This document shows, one piece after another, positions 32,690-40,632 of a DNA stretch of 45,293 nucleotides. Under the pieces are notes generated by a model. It made no database searches, had not been told where the DNA came from, and was given only the letters and a program-made list of their open reading frames with translations. Made by a program: the position numbers and the translations under genes. Each line of letters starts with the position of its first letter. Within the stretch, counting starts at the first letter, position 1. Source of the stretch: Clostridia bacterium (GTDB lineage Bacteria > Bacillota > Clostridia > Oscillospirales > CAG-272); assembly GCA_017502875.1 (NCBI GenBank), contig JAFVUF010000008.1:1-45293 (forward strand), given 5' to 3'.

Positions 32690-34381
32690 TTAATGTACAG
32701 ATAAAAAGTTATCAACCAAAATATCGTAGCCGTGTGGCGCATTGTAGGTTCTTTTTCCTTCGTCGACATATGACGAATTATATGTAAATATGCCATATAA
32801 AACCACTTTGCTTCCTGCGTTCAGTGGATTAGTAATGTAAGGTGCTTGTTGCATATAATTGCTCAATGGTATTCTAAAACCTATATATTGATGTAACCAT
32901 TTCAATGTATCTAACCAGTAATGATACGTTTCTAAAGTATTATTGGGGTCTGTGTCCATTTTGGCTATATCTTTTTCTTTTACCAAATAAGCATCAAAGC
33001 AATTATCCAGTTCATAGCAGCCTACATAACCAATAATTTTTACTTTTTTTCCGCTATATGTCGCGGGAGAGTTCCAAAGCTCCGCTATAGTTACCTCCAC
33101 ATATTCGGATAAGTTGTATTTGCTTTCATAATTTTGGATTAAAGCATTCTCACACATTGTTATGCGTGACACACTGTCCTTATAAGCATTGAGTTCTTCA
33201 AATGCCGTAATGGCATCACTATAATTTTCTGCATTATATAGAGAAAGGGCGACTTGATATTTTTTTTCAAGAATGAGACTCTCACATTCTGTGACCTTAT
33301 CTTCACTGTCTTTGTATCCGTCCAATGATTCAAATGCTGAAATTGCTTCGTTATATTTTCCTTCGTTCAGCAAAGAAAGAGCTGCTTGATATTTATCTTC
33401 AAGGATTAACGTTCTACATGTGGACGCCTTTGCCGCACTATCCTTGTACCCACCTAATGATTCAAACGCAGAGAGTGCTTGCGTATATTTTTCTTCATTA
33501 AGCAAAGAAATTGCAGACTGATATTTGTCCTCAAGAATAAATGTTTCACACTCGGATATTTTATCCATACTATCCTTGTACCCATCTAAATCTTCAAATG
33601 CGGCTATTGCTTCTTCGTATTTTCCAGCATTCATAAGAGCAAGCGCATCGTTATATCTACCATTTGGTATAATTATGGCATTTAAAACAACAATAAAAGC
33701 AAGAACGACAACCACTATAGGGGTAGCAAATATAAGAATTTTCTTGTTGCGCTTTGCTACTTGCGCGGCTTTGATGCGGTCATTTTCTTCCTTAATACGG
33801 ATTTGCTCAATTCTCGCTTTACACAAATCAATCAGTTGTTCGGAATCTTTGTATCCTGCAAGAAAAGCAAATGCTTTTATAGCCTTTTGAATTCTCTCAA
33901 TATCGTATGAATTATAATCATTCATCGCTTCAAAATACAGGCTTTTTTTGCGCTCTTCTTCTGCTTTTGCTTCACATCTTTCCTTGATAATGCTGATATA
34001 ACCATTGAGTTCATCAACGATAACAGTATCTGCGAAGCGAACGACTTTTTGATAATTTTTGCTACTATCAAAGGGAGTATCGCAGTTAATGAGGTCTTCT
34101 TTACACTTCACGTGCAATTCGACCATTAATTTGCCGAAATATGCCTGCGCATTTTCGGGTTCTTGATTTAACACAGCTTCAAGATAATTATCCGCTTTAT
34201 CAAATGATTCCTCTTCAATAAAAAGAAATGCCCGATTTAACAATGCACTCGGTTGATATAGGTGGAGTTGTTCACTTGAGTCAGTGTGTTCATCCGACGC
34301 ACGTATTATTTGATTTCCACAAAACGGGCAAAATTCGCTATCGTTAGGGATTGATTTCCCGCAAGTATTACAATTAATCAT
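32690..34381 (-). CDS. Zinc-ribbon membrane protein with GYKDS repeats
   Basis: 563 residues of unknown function. Parts in order: an N-terminal zinc ribbon (CNTCGKSIPNDSEFCPFCG), a TPR-like cytoplasmic region (about 35-205), one membrane span (KKILIFATPIVVVVLAFIVV, about 213-235), then four tandem ~38-residue helical repeats outside or inside the membrane, each with ALSLLNEGKY-EAI-AFE-L-GYKDS (about 240-410). It ends in a C-terminal beta domain like a tRNA_anti/OB fold (SPATYSGKKVKIIGYVGC). The repeats are close to each other, so they arose recently by duplication. It lies 15 bases after a second, broken zinc-ribbon gene. Membrane-associated sensing or scaffolding is only a guess. Confidence 0.75.
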   Translation of the reverse strand: MINCNTCGKSIPNDSEFCPFCGNQIIRASDEHTDSSEQLHLYQPSALLNRAFLFIEEESFDKADNYLEAVLNQEPENAQAYFGKLMVELHVKCKEDLINCDTPFDSSKNYQKVVRFADTVIVDELNGYISIIKERCEAKAEEERKKSLYFEAMNDYNSYDIERIQKAIKAFAFLAGYKDSEQLIDLCKARIEQIRIKEENDRIKAAQVAKRNKKILIFATPIVVVVLAFIVVLNAIIIPNGRYNDALALMNAGKYEEAIAAFEDLDGYKDSMDKISECETFILEDKYQSAISLLNEEKYTQALSAFESLGGYKDSAAKASTCRTLILEDKYQAALSLLNEGKYNEAISAFESLDGYKDSEDKVTECESLILEKKYQVALSLYNAENYSDAITAFEELNAYKDSVSRITMCENALIQNYESKYNLSEYVEVTIAELWNSPATYSGKKVKIIGYVGCYELDNCFDAYLVKEKDIAKMDTDPNNTLETYHYWLDTLKWLHQYIGFRIPLSNYMQQAPYITNPLNAGSKVVLYGIFTYNSSYVDEGKRTYNAPHGYDILVDNFLSVH

Positions 34382-34396
34382 TTCGTCCTACTCCTC

Positions 34397-34927
34397 TTAA
34401 TTCCAGTCTATTTTCGCACCGCATTTATTGCAAAAAACACTATCTTTTGTTACTTGATTACCACATTTTCTGCAGTAGTTTATGGTGTTGTTTCTAACAT
34501 TCTCAATTGATATGTTATTAGAAATAAATAAAGGCTTTCTCTTGTAATAATAAATTCCAATCAGAGTAGGAATTATCAAAGCTCCAATAATTTGTCCTAC
34601 ATCCACAGCGGTGTTAGCCGATTGCGTTGCTGATATTATATTTGACGAAACATTGAGAATTAGATAAGCGTATACCATATACCATGCGTATTGCTTTTTC
34701 TTCGCAAAGCCATATGTAATAAAGCCGAGAAAAGCAATAGCAATACAGGAAATAATCAAATTGAGTATTAGCACACCAACATTATAGTAACCATTATCGT
34801 CTGTAAGATAACCAATGGTTGCAAGCAAGACAAGTGCCTACACACCCATAAAAATAGGTGAAAGCACTTTATAAAACGCCTTGTGAAATTTGAGTGGTGT
34901 TGATTCAACAGAATAATAAAATTTCAT
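34397..34927 (-). pseudogene. Zinc-ribbon membrane protein interrupted by TAG
   Basis: Read from ATG 34927, the frame starts MKFYYSVESTPLKFHKAF, meets TAG at 34838-34840, and continues in the same frame as ALVLLATIGYL with three or four membrane spans. It ends in a zinc ribbon, YCRKCGNQVTKDSVFCNKCG. Both sides look like one 176-residue protein, so a single nonsense change (for instance TGG to TAG) has broken it. TAG is used as an ordinary stop in nearby genes, so readthrough is unlikely. Restart at the TTG near 34828 is possible but has no good ribosome-binding site. Confidence 0.7.
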
Positions 34928-35071
34928 ATTCTAACAGCCCTTAAGATTTCATAGTTCGGTAATAGATCAAAAGCCTTATTATAATAGTATATCATAAAAT
35001 TATGAATTTTTCAATGTTTTTTCATCGTCTGCAGACTATAATTTTAACAAATACCCATAATTTTAACGGAA

Positions 35072-35122
35072 ACAAAAAGCCCATCCACCGAAAGAGCAAA
35101 AACTCTCAGAAGATGAGCTTCT
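35072..35122 (-). terminator. Terminator-like hairpin
   Basis: On the minus strand GCTCATC pairs with GATGGGC (one wobble) around a long loop, then CTTTTTG. It lies downstream of the tRNA-Ser scar, about 60 bases after that gene's own terminator. The gap 34928-35180 otherwise holds only AT-rich sequence. Confidence 0.5.
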
Positions 35123-35179
35123 TCTATCGCAAAATATGATATTTATGCACCGAAAGGGAATAAATACCCCTAAAAAGCA

Positions 35180-35229
35180 ATAAAAAATGCAGAAACCGTA
35201 CAATTTCTTGTATCCTTTTCTGCATTCTT
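35180..35229 (-). terminator. Terminator of the former tRNA-Ser gene
   Basis: On the minus strand AATGCAGAAA pairs with TTTCTGCATT, followed by TTTTATTG. It begins a few bases after the CCA end of the tRNA-Ser fragment, as expected for the original transcription unit. Confidence 0.75.
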
Positions 35230-35232
35230 ATT

Positions 35233-35290
35233 TGGCGGAGGGTGTGAGATTCGAACTCACGCGCCCGTGAAGGCAAACGGTTTTCAAGAC
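35233..35290 (-). tRNA. tRNA-Ser(UGA) 3' fragment, attachment-site scar
   Basis: The minus strand reads GTCTTGAAAACCG (anticodon UGA in its loop), a variable arm, GTGAGTTCGAATCTCAC (T arm), and CCCTCCGCCA. This is the 3' 58 bases of a class II tRNA-Ser. The acceptor 5' strand, D arm and first half of the anticodon stem are missing; unrelated A/T-rich sequence stands in their place. It is therefore not a working gene but the displaced 3' end left when an element integrated into tRNA-Ser. The intact copy should lie at the other end of the element, beyond the right edge of the window. Confidence 0.88.
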
Positions 35291-35517
35291 TTTTTGACAA
35301 ATCCGACATTAACGCAAAATAATCGAAAATATCAGACGATAGAAAACGCTGAAAACCCAGTAAAATCAAGGGCTTTCGGCGTTTTGTCTTTTCGAAAATC
35401 CGAAACCTCAGGCAGTGCAAGAATTTCCGCTTCTAAAACAATTTCTAAAGATTTTTTAGAAAAAGTTTTAGATAAATCCGCCCCGATATGCCCCGTGGCA
35501 AGCCACATTAATAAGTA
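35291..35517. mobile_element. Left end of an integrated island (attachment region)
   Basis: This 227-base stretch starts at the crossover in the tRNA anticodon loop and runs to the RES gene. It has no clear gene. It holds a GAAAACCC...AAGGGCTTTCGG hairpin and repeated TTTTAGA-type words (35430-35475), which look like integrase arm sites. A related GAAAACCC...AAGG...TTTCGG pattern recurs at 32408-32440. The element is taken to extend from here past 45293; no integrase is in view. Confidence 0.6.
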
Positions 35518-36756
35518 CTATTCGTTTATTTCAGATAGTTTGACAACAGGAATAATTTCGCTTATACTTAAAAATTCAAAGTGCCTATCATCCCAAGTTA
35601 CGTAATTAGTATACTCCTTGCTACCATAGTATTTTATTCCGTCTATGTGGTTCGAATAGCAACAATCCGCTACGAAAGAAGGAATTAAGTACTCTCTGCG
35701 CATTTTGCTATACTTATCATAGTCTGGAACATATCTACAGAGATCAAGAAATTTATTCGGTTTGGCTGTCTGCATCGACAAATCTAGCATCCTTATATGC
35801 GTTCTTGGTTTTAACTTCACGATTTGAATTCTCGGAGCTTTGCTGTGTTTTTTAATTTCAGCCATCGCACCTTTTTTCTTATCGGAAAAGTAGTATCTAC
35901 TCTGTCCTTCAAAATTAAATCTTCCTTGGCTTGTTACCCCATAAGGCGCTTGACGCAGCTCGTTTTCAGTATAAGGACAAACTCCGTCTCCCAACGCCCT
36001 TCCGTGATAATAACAAGTATGATCAAAATCAATCTCATCGCTCCAAGTAGAGATTATTTCATTAATTCTTTTACCAACATCGTGGGTGCCTGCCATCGAA
36101 GGACATTCCGATATGTAGCTTTGGAATCTTACTAATTCGTCCTCGTTCAATTCACCCAAAAGGTCTATACCAGAACAAATTATATTTGTTTCCGGTATTG
36201 TAGCAATTTGATCGGGTTCGGCAGTTACATAAAATTCTTTTTTGTCCGCATTAAAGGTGAGCCTGTTCGATTTTGAAATTCTCAAGATTGTCCTCACGTG
36301 TACCCCCTTAATTGCAGCAGACAGACCTTTGGGATACATAGAACTAATTATCTGTGTGTGTTCAAAGGCTTTAAGAACCGCGAGATCGGGAGCACATATT
36401 TTTGAAAGCGTTATTGAAGAAATATAATCGGAAAATGCATAGGGATTGCGTGTATATAATGATTTTTGCAATCTAGATAAAGCGGGAGTTTCGTACGCAC
36501 TTGCAATTGCAGCAACAGCGCTCCACTTGGCAGCAACAGCCTCCATAATTAACGGATCTTTTGCTATAAGCGAATTCGTGGCTGATAACAATCTGATATT
36601 TTCATCTATAACGCTAGTGATCGCCAAATTAGCCATACGTGACTCATTTATCAAAGCAAACGTTGATCGATGAAAATCTGTGAGAATTTTGCTCTGCCCA
36701 GAGATTTGATTTAATGCACGCATAGCTCTATTAAGATCGTCAAACGGATTTTTCAT
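35518..36756 (-). CDS. RES-domain protein
   Basis: 412 residues. The C-terminal 160 or so form a RES domain, the fold of NAD-degrading toxins: YYHGRALGDG (R253), LRQAPYGVTSQGRFNFEG (269-284), RYYFSDKKKGAMAE with the conserved E300, and a late GIKYYGS...NYVTW region. The first ~240 residues are helical and not a known antitoxin. RES toxins usually pair with a Xre/MbcA antitoxin; none is next to it, so this longer form may be self-contained or triggered by infection. AAGGA precedes ATG 36756. It stands alone at the left end of the island with its own promoter. Confidence 0.8.
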   Translation of the reverse strand: MKNPFDDLNRAMRALNQISGQSKILTDFHRSTFALINESRMANLAITSVIDENIRLLSATNSLIAKDPLIMEAVAAKWSAVAAIASAYETPALSRLQKSLYTRNPYAFSDYISSITLSKICAPDLAVLKAFEHTQIISSMYPKGLSAAIKGVHVRTILRISKSNRLTFNADKKEFYVTAEPDQIATIPETNIICSGIDLLGELNEDELVRFQSYISECPSMAGTHDVGKRINEIISTWSDEIDFDHTCYYHGRALGDGVCPYTENELRQAPYGVTSQGRFNFEGQSRYYFSDKKKGAMAEIKKHSKAPRIQIVKLKPRTHIRMLDLSMQTAKPNKFLDLCRYVPDYDKYSKMRREYLIPSFVADCCYSNHIDGIKYYGSKEYTNYVTWDDRHFEFLSISEIIPVVKLSEINE

Positions 36757-36790
36757 ATAATTAATTCCTTGATGTGTGTATTTTGGAATA

Positions 36791-36819
36791 ATTATATCAT
36801 AAATGTCGAAATTTGTAAA
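36791..36819 (-). promoter_or_regulatory. SigA-type promoter of the RES gene
   Basis: On the minus strand, TTTACA (36814-36819), 17-base spacer, extended -10 TGATATAAT (36791-36799). Confidence 0.75.
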
Positions 36820-36933
36820 CCGTATTTCATTAAATCATTAGTGTTATTCGACTTGAATAAGCTATCAAAATTTTTACTGCTTAAATAAAGAATACATCAA
36901 AAGAAAGTTTACAATAATCTTGTCGAAATCTCT

Positions 36934-36962
36934 TGTGTAACTATTAGAAAAGGTGTATAATA
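36934..36962 (+). promoter_or_regulatory. Promoter of the DUF6088 operon
   Basis: -35 TTGTGT (36934-36939), 17-base spacer, -10 TATAAT (36957-36962). The start is only about 10 bases before the ribosome-binding site of ATG 36982. Confidence 0.6.
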
Positions 36963-36981
36963 TTTAGTGAGAGGTGATGAT

Positions 36982-37593
36982 ATGGACAAACCATCGAACC
37001 TGACGGTTATCAAGAATAGAATTAAGAAAGCACAGCCCGGCACAGTTTATGTTGCTGTTGACTTTGTGAATATTTCTGATAAAACAAATATAAACGCCTA
37101 TTTAGCCGTTCTTGCAGAACAAGGAGTCTTGCATCGCGTTCTCCGTGGCGTATATTATAAACCGAACTACAACGAGCTCTTGCAAGAATACGTTGCACCC
37201 GATATAGATAAGGTGGCTCGAGCAATTGCTCGAAATTATGGTTGGACTATCGTCCCTTCGGGAGATACTGCTTTGAATATGCTTGGACTTTCCACGCAAG
37301 TACCGGCAGTATATGTCTATGCAAGTGACGGAGCATACAAGAAATATGAAGTGAACAATACCACGATTCAGTTCAAGAGAACAACAAACCGCGATTTGGC
37401 AAAGCTAACCTATAAAACCGCGTTGGTAGTACAAGCCCTAAAAGCTCTCGGCAAGGATTATATCGATAACAAAGTTATTGCACAACTGCAGCGCGTCTTA
37501 ACAGCAGAAGAAAAAAGTAAAATGTTGACCGAAGCTAAAACTGTAACCGCGTGGATTTACGATTGCATAAAGCAGATATGCATTGAGTGTTAG
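36982..37593 (+). CDS. DUF6088 (AbiEi antitoxin-like) protein
   Basis: 203 residues. An N-terminal winged-helix part (VIKNRIKKAQPGTVYVAVDFVNIS...LAEQGVLHRVLRGVYYKP) is followed by the DUF6088 body with IARNYGWTIVPSGDTALNMLGLSTQVPA and KRTTNRDL. This is the architecture of AbiEi-type antitoxins of type IV toxin-antitoxin systems, which also repress their own promoter. The usual nucleotidyltransferase toxin partner AbiEii is not here; a DUF4238 gene follows after 13 bases instead. ATG 36982 is chosen because GAGGTGAT lies before it. It heads a run of four plus-strand genes that ends with two nuclease genes and may be their regulator. Confidence 0.82.
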   Translation: MDKPSNLTVIKNRIKKAQPGTVYVAVDFVNISDKTNINAYLAVLAEQGVLHRVLRGVYYKPNYNELLQEYVAPDIDKVARAIARNYGWTIVPSGDTALNMLGLSTQVPAVYVYASDGAYKKYEVNNTTIQFKRTTNRDLAKLTYKTALVVQALKALGKDYIDNKVIAQLQRVLTAEEKSKMLTEAKTVTAWIYDCIKQICIEC

Positions 37594-37606
37594 GAGCGTG
37601 AATTTC

Positions 37607-38620
37607 ATGCCGAAGAAGAAAAAAGAACATTATGTTCCCCAATGTTATTTGGAGAAGTGGTGTATTCCTGGCAGCCTTCAAGTGAATGTTTTTGATAAAG
37701 AAAAAGATGAAACTCGTACTAATCACATAGAAGATGTTGCCTCTGAAAACTATTTTTACGACTTAAATTTAGAGGGCGTTTTCTCTGCAGAAGAAATAAA
37801 GTTTTATGATTTAGAGGGCGTGGATCTTTCAAAAATTGATGACGAACAATACATAGAGAATTTCTTCGCCAATAACATTGAAGGAATATTTAAGAAGGCA
37901 TTAGAACAAATCATTTTTCGTGTGCGCGAGATGAATACTTGGGAACTTAAAAATTGTTTCTTTATAAAGCCAGAACAAGTATTTTCGTTCTCAGTCCTTT
38001 TAGCACTTCAATACATTCGCGTTAAAAGTGTTCGAAATTCCATTGAAGAGTTTGCAGATTTACTTGATCAAGCTTTGAGAGATAAAAATGCCTCTCAAGA
38101 ATTGATTAATAAGTATACAAAAACATCTAAAAATCAACTAAAATACATACACGGAAAAATGATTTTTGATAATGAAGCAATTTTGCATTTTGCACATGCT
38201 TTTTCAGATCATATATGGATTCTGCTGAAGAACAAAACAACGCAACCGTTTTTCACCTCTGATAACCCCATTGGTACAGCCGAGCATATTCATAATCCAT
38301 ATATGGCTATGTCAGGCATATCTTCAATGGGCGTGGAAGTATATTTTCCCCTATCCCCAGACTTAATGTTGGTAATGTTCGAAAAAACATATCACAAAAA
38401 TGTGAGGCAAAATAATTGCCGCATCGTGGAAATAGATGATCTTGAGATAATTGATGACTATAATTCTCGCTGTGTAATGAACAGCAGTCGTTGTGTTTTT
38501 TCTCAAACAGGTGATTTTTCTATTATAGAAAAGATGAAGGCAAAAAGACCTGATGTGTTACAGTTACCAAAATCCACGCTAACGTGGAGTGGAAAAACCT
38601 ACCTGCCAAAGAAAAAATAA
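37607..38620 (+). CDS. DUF4238 protein
   Basis: 337 residues, beginning with the family signature HYVPQCYLEKW after a lysine-rich start. Further family words are FTSDNPIG near residue 220 and a C-terminal part on surface-loop residues. DUF4238 proteins are widespread in accessory regions and have no settled function; a nuclease-like or effector role has been suggested only by context. The start is ATG 37607, with TAGGAG before it; the in-frame GTG at 37583 overlaps the upstream gene. It sits between the DUF6088 protein and the restriction genes (47 bases to the next start), so it could be the toxin-like partner of DUF6088 or an accessory of the restriction system. Confidence 0.8.
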   Translation: MPKKKKEHYVPQCYLEKWCIPGSLQVNVFDKEKDETRTNHIEDVASENYFYDLNLEGVFSAEEIKFYDLEGVDLSKIDDEQYIENFFANNIEGIFKKALEQIIFRVREMNTWELKNCFFIKPEQVFSFSVLLALQYIRVKSVRNSIEEFADLLDQALRDKNASQELINKYTKTSKNQLKYIHGKMIFDNEAILHFAHAFSDHIWILLKNKTTQPFFTSDNPIGTAEHIHNPYMAMSGISSMGVEVYFPLSPDLMLVMFEKTYHKNVRQNNCRIVEIDDLEIIDDYNSRCVMNSSRCVFSQTGDFSIIEKMKAKRPDVLQLPKSTLTWSGKTYLPKKK

Positions 38621-38667
38621 AAAACACGAAACGATAAAATCTAAATCAACTAAAAAGGAGTAATTTT

Positions 38668-40053
38668 ATGGACAATTTATGGTTACTTACCGAGGAACGC
38701 CCTAAACTTTCTGTTGTGTTAAGAATTTTAGACGAATACAACAACGATTTTGGTGCTACCGTAACGGTTAATGAGAATTTCAATATTAGACCTATCATCA
38801 AAAACGGCAAATTCACATTTGAATATTTAGTAGAAGGTGTATCCGTTCAAGGAATTGCAAATGTTTTTATTGAGATAGTCAGCGGCAATTCAAGTTTTGT
38901 TGACTATATGCTTATTCGACAGGAAGCAAAGCCGACAGATCATTCTTTAGATAATGTTCTTATGGCTATTGAAGAAACAAAAACAAGTGATGCCGAATCG
39001 AGAAACACCGGTATATATCAGCGTGCATCGAAATTTGTATACATAGACAACTATTGCCCTCAGGCAAAGAAATATATGTTATACAACGAAGAAATGACTC
39101 CCGACGAAGATAGAACGCCTACGGATACAAACAGATTCGGAACAAATATGCTTCTTACTTTGGGAGTGAAATTTATAGGAAAAACCATGCGAGGTTTTAG
39201 AGCTTTTGCTAATGTCGACGAAATGGTTGCTCAAAAATCAAGCATGCGTCTGCCTAATCATACGAACGTTCCAATTCTGCTCCATAAATACGCAGATAGA
39301 ATTACAGTTTCGGGTCGATTGGCAAAGCCCAAAGATGCCGGAAATATTGGACACGACCCTAATATTGGTGCTCTTTCTTGCATTGGATACACTCTTCGCA
39401 AGCTCGGTTGGGATAAAGACATTATTGTAACACACCACGGAGTTTCCCAATCCTATGTGGACAGAACGAGAGGAAGGAACAAGTGTTTGTTCCTCTTCAG
39501 TATGAATCACATGAAGTTGGACGGCATAACTATGCCTCCCATCGTTCCTATGCCTGAATTCTATTGGAATTACTCATGTTCATCTGAAAAGGTTGCATCA
39601 ATCTTTTTGCATCTTACCTGTCAATATTCAGGAATTCACGGAATTTACGAAAATCATGCTGGTTGTGAGCGCGGATATTTCAGAACTCGTACAGGGGCTT
39701 TTTTGGCGTTGCCCAAAAAGGACAGATATGGCGAAAATCTTTTGCTTCCCGATGTCGTTTTATGTGACGACACAATCCGTGAAATTTACAATGTTGAGGG
39801 AAAGAAACTCTCAACTCTTTATGATGGTGTGGCAGAAGTCGACACCTATGATTCCATAGAGAATGAGTTTATCAAACCGCATTATCCCGGCTATTCCATT
39901 CAACGCTGGGTATCAATCTTTGGTGGAAATTTAAAAGGAGTTCCTCACGAAAAGGTTTTGGTTTATCTGAATGAAGATGGAGAGGTTTATATAAATAATG
40001 CCGCTCCTTCCAACATAAAAAGCGCCTTTAAGGTAATAGGAGTACATTGCTAA
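38668..40053 (+). CDS. PD-(D/E)XK restriction endonuclease-like protein, large subunit
   Basis: 461 residues. The C-terminal half holds a PD-(D/E)XK active site: E328 in YENHAGCE, P361-D362 in LLLPDVVLCDD, and E377-G-K379 in YNVEGKK. The middle has GHDPNIGALSCIGYTLRKLGW and ITHHGVSQ-like words (here VTHHGVSQ) seen in uncharacterised Type II endonucleases. The N-terminal ~200 residues are probably the DNA-recognition part. It overlaps the small nuclease gene by TAATG at 40051-40055, and two methylase genes converge on the pair. I infer that it is the specificity and one-strand-cutting subunit. AAGGAG precedes the ATG. The enzyme family and site cannot be named by eye. Confidence 0.75.
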   Translation: MDNLWLLTEERPKLSVVLRILDEYNNDFGATVTVNENFNIRPIIKNGKFTFEYLVEGVSVQGIANVFIEIVSGNSSFVDYMLIRQEAKPTDHSLDNVLMAIEETKTSDAESRNTGIYQRASKFVYIDNYCPQAKKYMLYNEEMTPDEDRTPTDTNRFGTNMLLTLGVKFIGKTMRGFRAFANVDEMVAQKSSMRLPNHTNVPILLHKYADRITVSGRLAKPKDAGNIGHDPNIGALSCIGYTLRKLGWDKDIIVTHHGVSQSYVDRTRGRNKCLFLFSMNHMKLDGITMPPIVPMPEFYWNYSCSSEKVASIFLHLTCQYSGIHGIYENHAGCERGYFRTRTGAFLALPKKDRYGENLLLPDVVLCDDTIREIYNVEGKKLSTLYDGVAEVDTYDSIENEFIKPHYPGYSIQRWVSIFGGNLKGVPHEKVLVYLNEDGEVYINNAAPSNIKSAFKVIGVHC

Positions 40054-40616
40054 TGAACAATACTATGATTTTATATAACTCATATCAGATACCACAGCAT
40101 TTAATTGATGAAGCATATGAGTATGCTGTATTATCGAGAAGGTATACATCAAATAGACATGATTTTCATGCTGGTGGACTTGACAACAAACAGAAAAAAA
40201 TGTTTGAAGGAAAGTTGGGTGAAAAAGGCTTTAAAATGTTTTTGCTGGATAATTCTATAGAATTTATAGAAGACCATTCCTCTTATGAAGAACGTGATGA
40301 ATACGATTTTTTAGTATCAGTAGACGGATATGATGTTAAAATTGATGTAAAAACTCGAACCGAAGCATTTCATGTTCGAACACTGGAGATGGTTGAGCAA
40401 GCGCAGTCACACCCTAAAGACATATATGTTTCAGCACGCTTGTTTCGAGATACTAATACCGTAAAATTATTAGGATGGTTTTCATATGACGATATGATGC
40501 GTGTTAATCGTATAGAAAATCAAGGCTATTTGGACAATTACGTTATGTTTGATTCCGAACTTAGACCTATGTCTCAGTTATACGATACATACTTAATAAA
40601 ATGCAAAAAGCAGTAG
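40053..40616 (+). CDS. Small PD-(D/E)XK nuclease subunit
   Basis: 188 residues with a compact nuclease fold. D85 lies in DEYDFLVSVDG, then D98-V-K100 in VKIDVKTRTE, the D-x12-D-x-K pattern of PD-(D/E)XK enzymes, with an acidic residue-rich helix upstream. It is about the size of the catalytic small subunit of heterodimeric Type IIS enzymes such as BspD6I (186 residues by memory). It starts inside the stop of the large subunit gene (TAATG), so the two are made together in about equal amounts. Its TAG stop lies in the stem of the terminator it shares with the methylase genes. Cleavage of the second strand is the inferred job. Confidence 0.75.
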   Translation: MNNTMILYNSYQIPQHLIDEAYEYAVLSRRYTSNRHDFHAGGLDNKQKKMFEGKLGEKGFKMFLLDNSIEFIEDHSSYEERDEYDFLVSVDGYDVKIDVKTRTEAFHVRTLEMVEQAQSHPKDIYVSARLFRDTNTVKLLGWFSYDDMMRVNRIENQGYLDNYVMFDSELRPMSQLYDTYLIKCKKQ

Positions 40617-40632
40617 TAATCTACTGCTTTTG
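40606..40632. terminator. Bidirectional terminator between nuclease and methylase genes
   Basis: Ten-to-eleven-bp stem AAAGCAGTAG (40607-40616) / CTACTGCTTT (40621-40630) with loop TAAT and A/T runs on both sides. The TAG stops of both convergent genes fall in the stem. Confidence 0.85.

Noticed and set aside
33525-33890. Plus-strand open frame of 121 residues
   Set aside because: It is the reverse of the GYKDS repeats of the zinc-ribbon gene; the repeated structure alone keeps it open.
35124-35420. Minus-strand open frame across the tRNA-Ser region
   Set aside because: Its middle (SRAREFESHTLRQ) is the translation of the tRNA T arm and acceptor. It is not a protein gene.
35267-35605. Plus-strand open frame of 112 residues overlapping the tRNA scar and the RES 3' end
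   Set aside because: No ribosome-binding site, and it overlaps both the tRNA fragment and the end of the RES gene.
37022-37299. Minus-strand open frames opposite DUF6088
   Set aside because: Short, without ribosome-binding sites, and fully covered by the recognisable DUF6088 gene; not a separate antitoxin or toxin.
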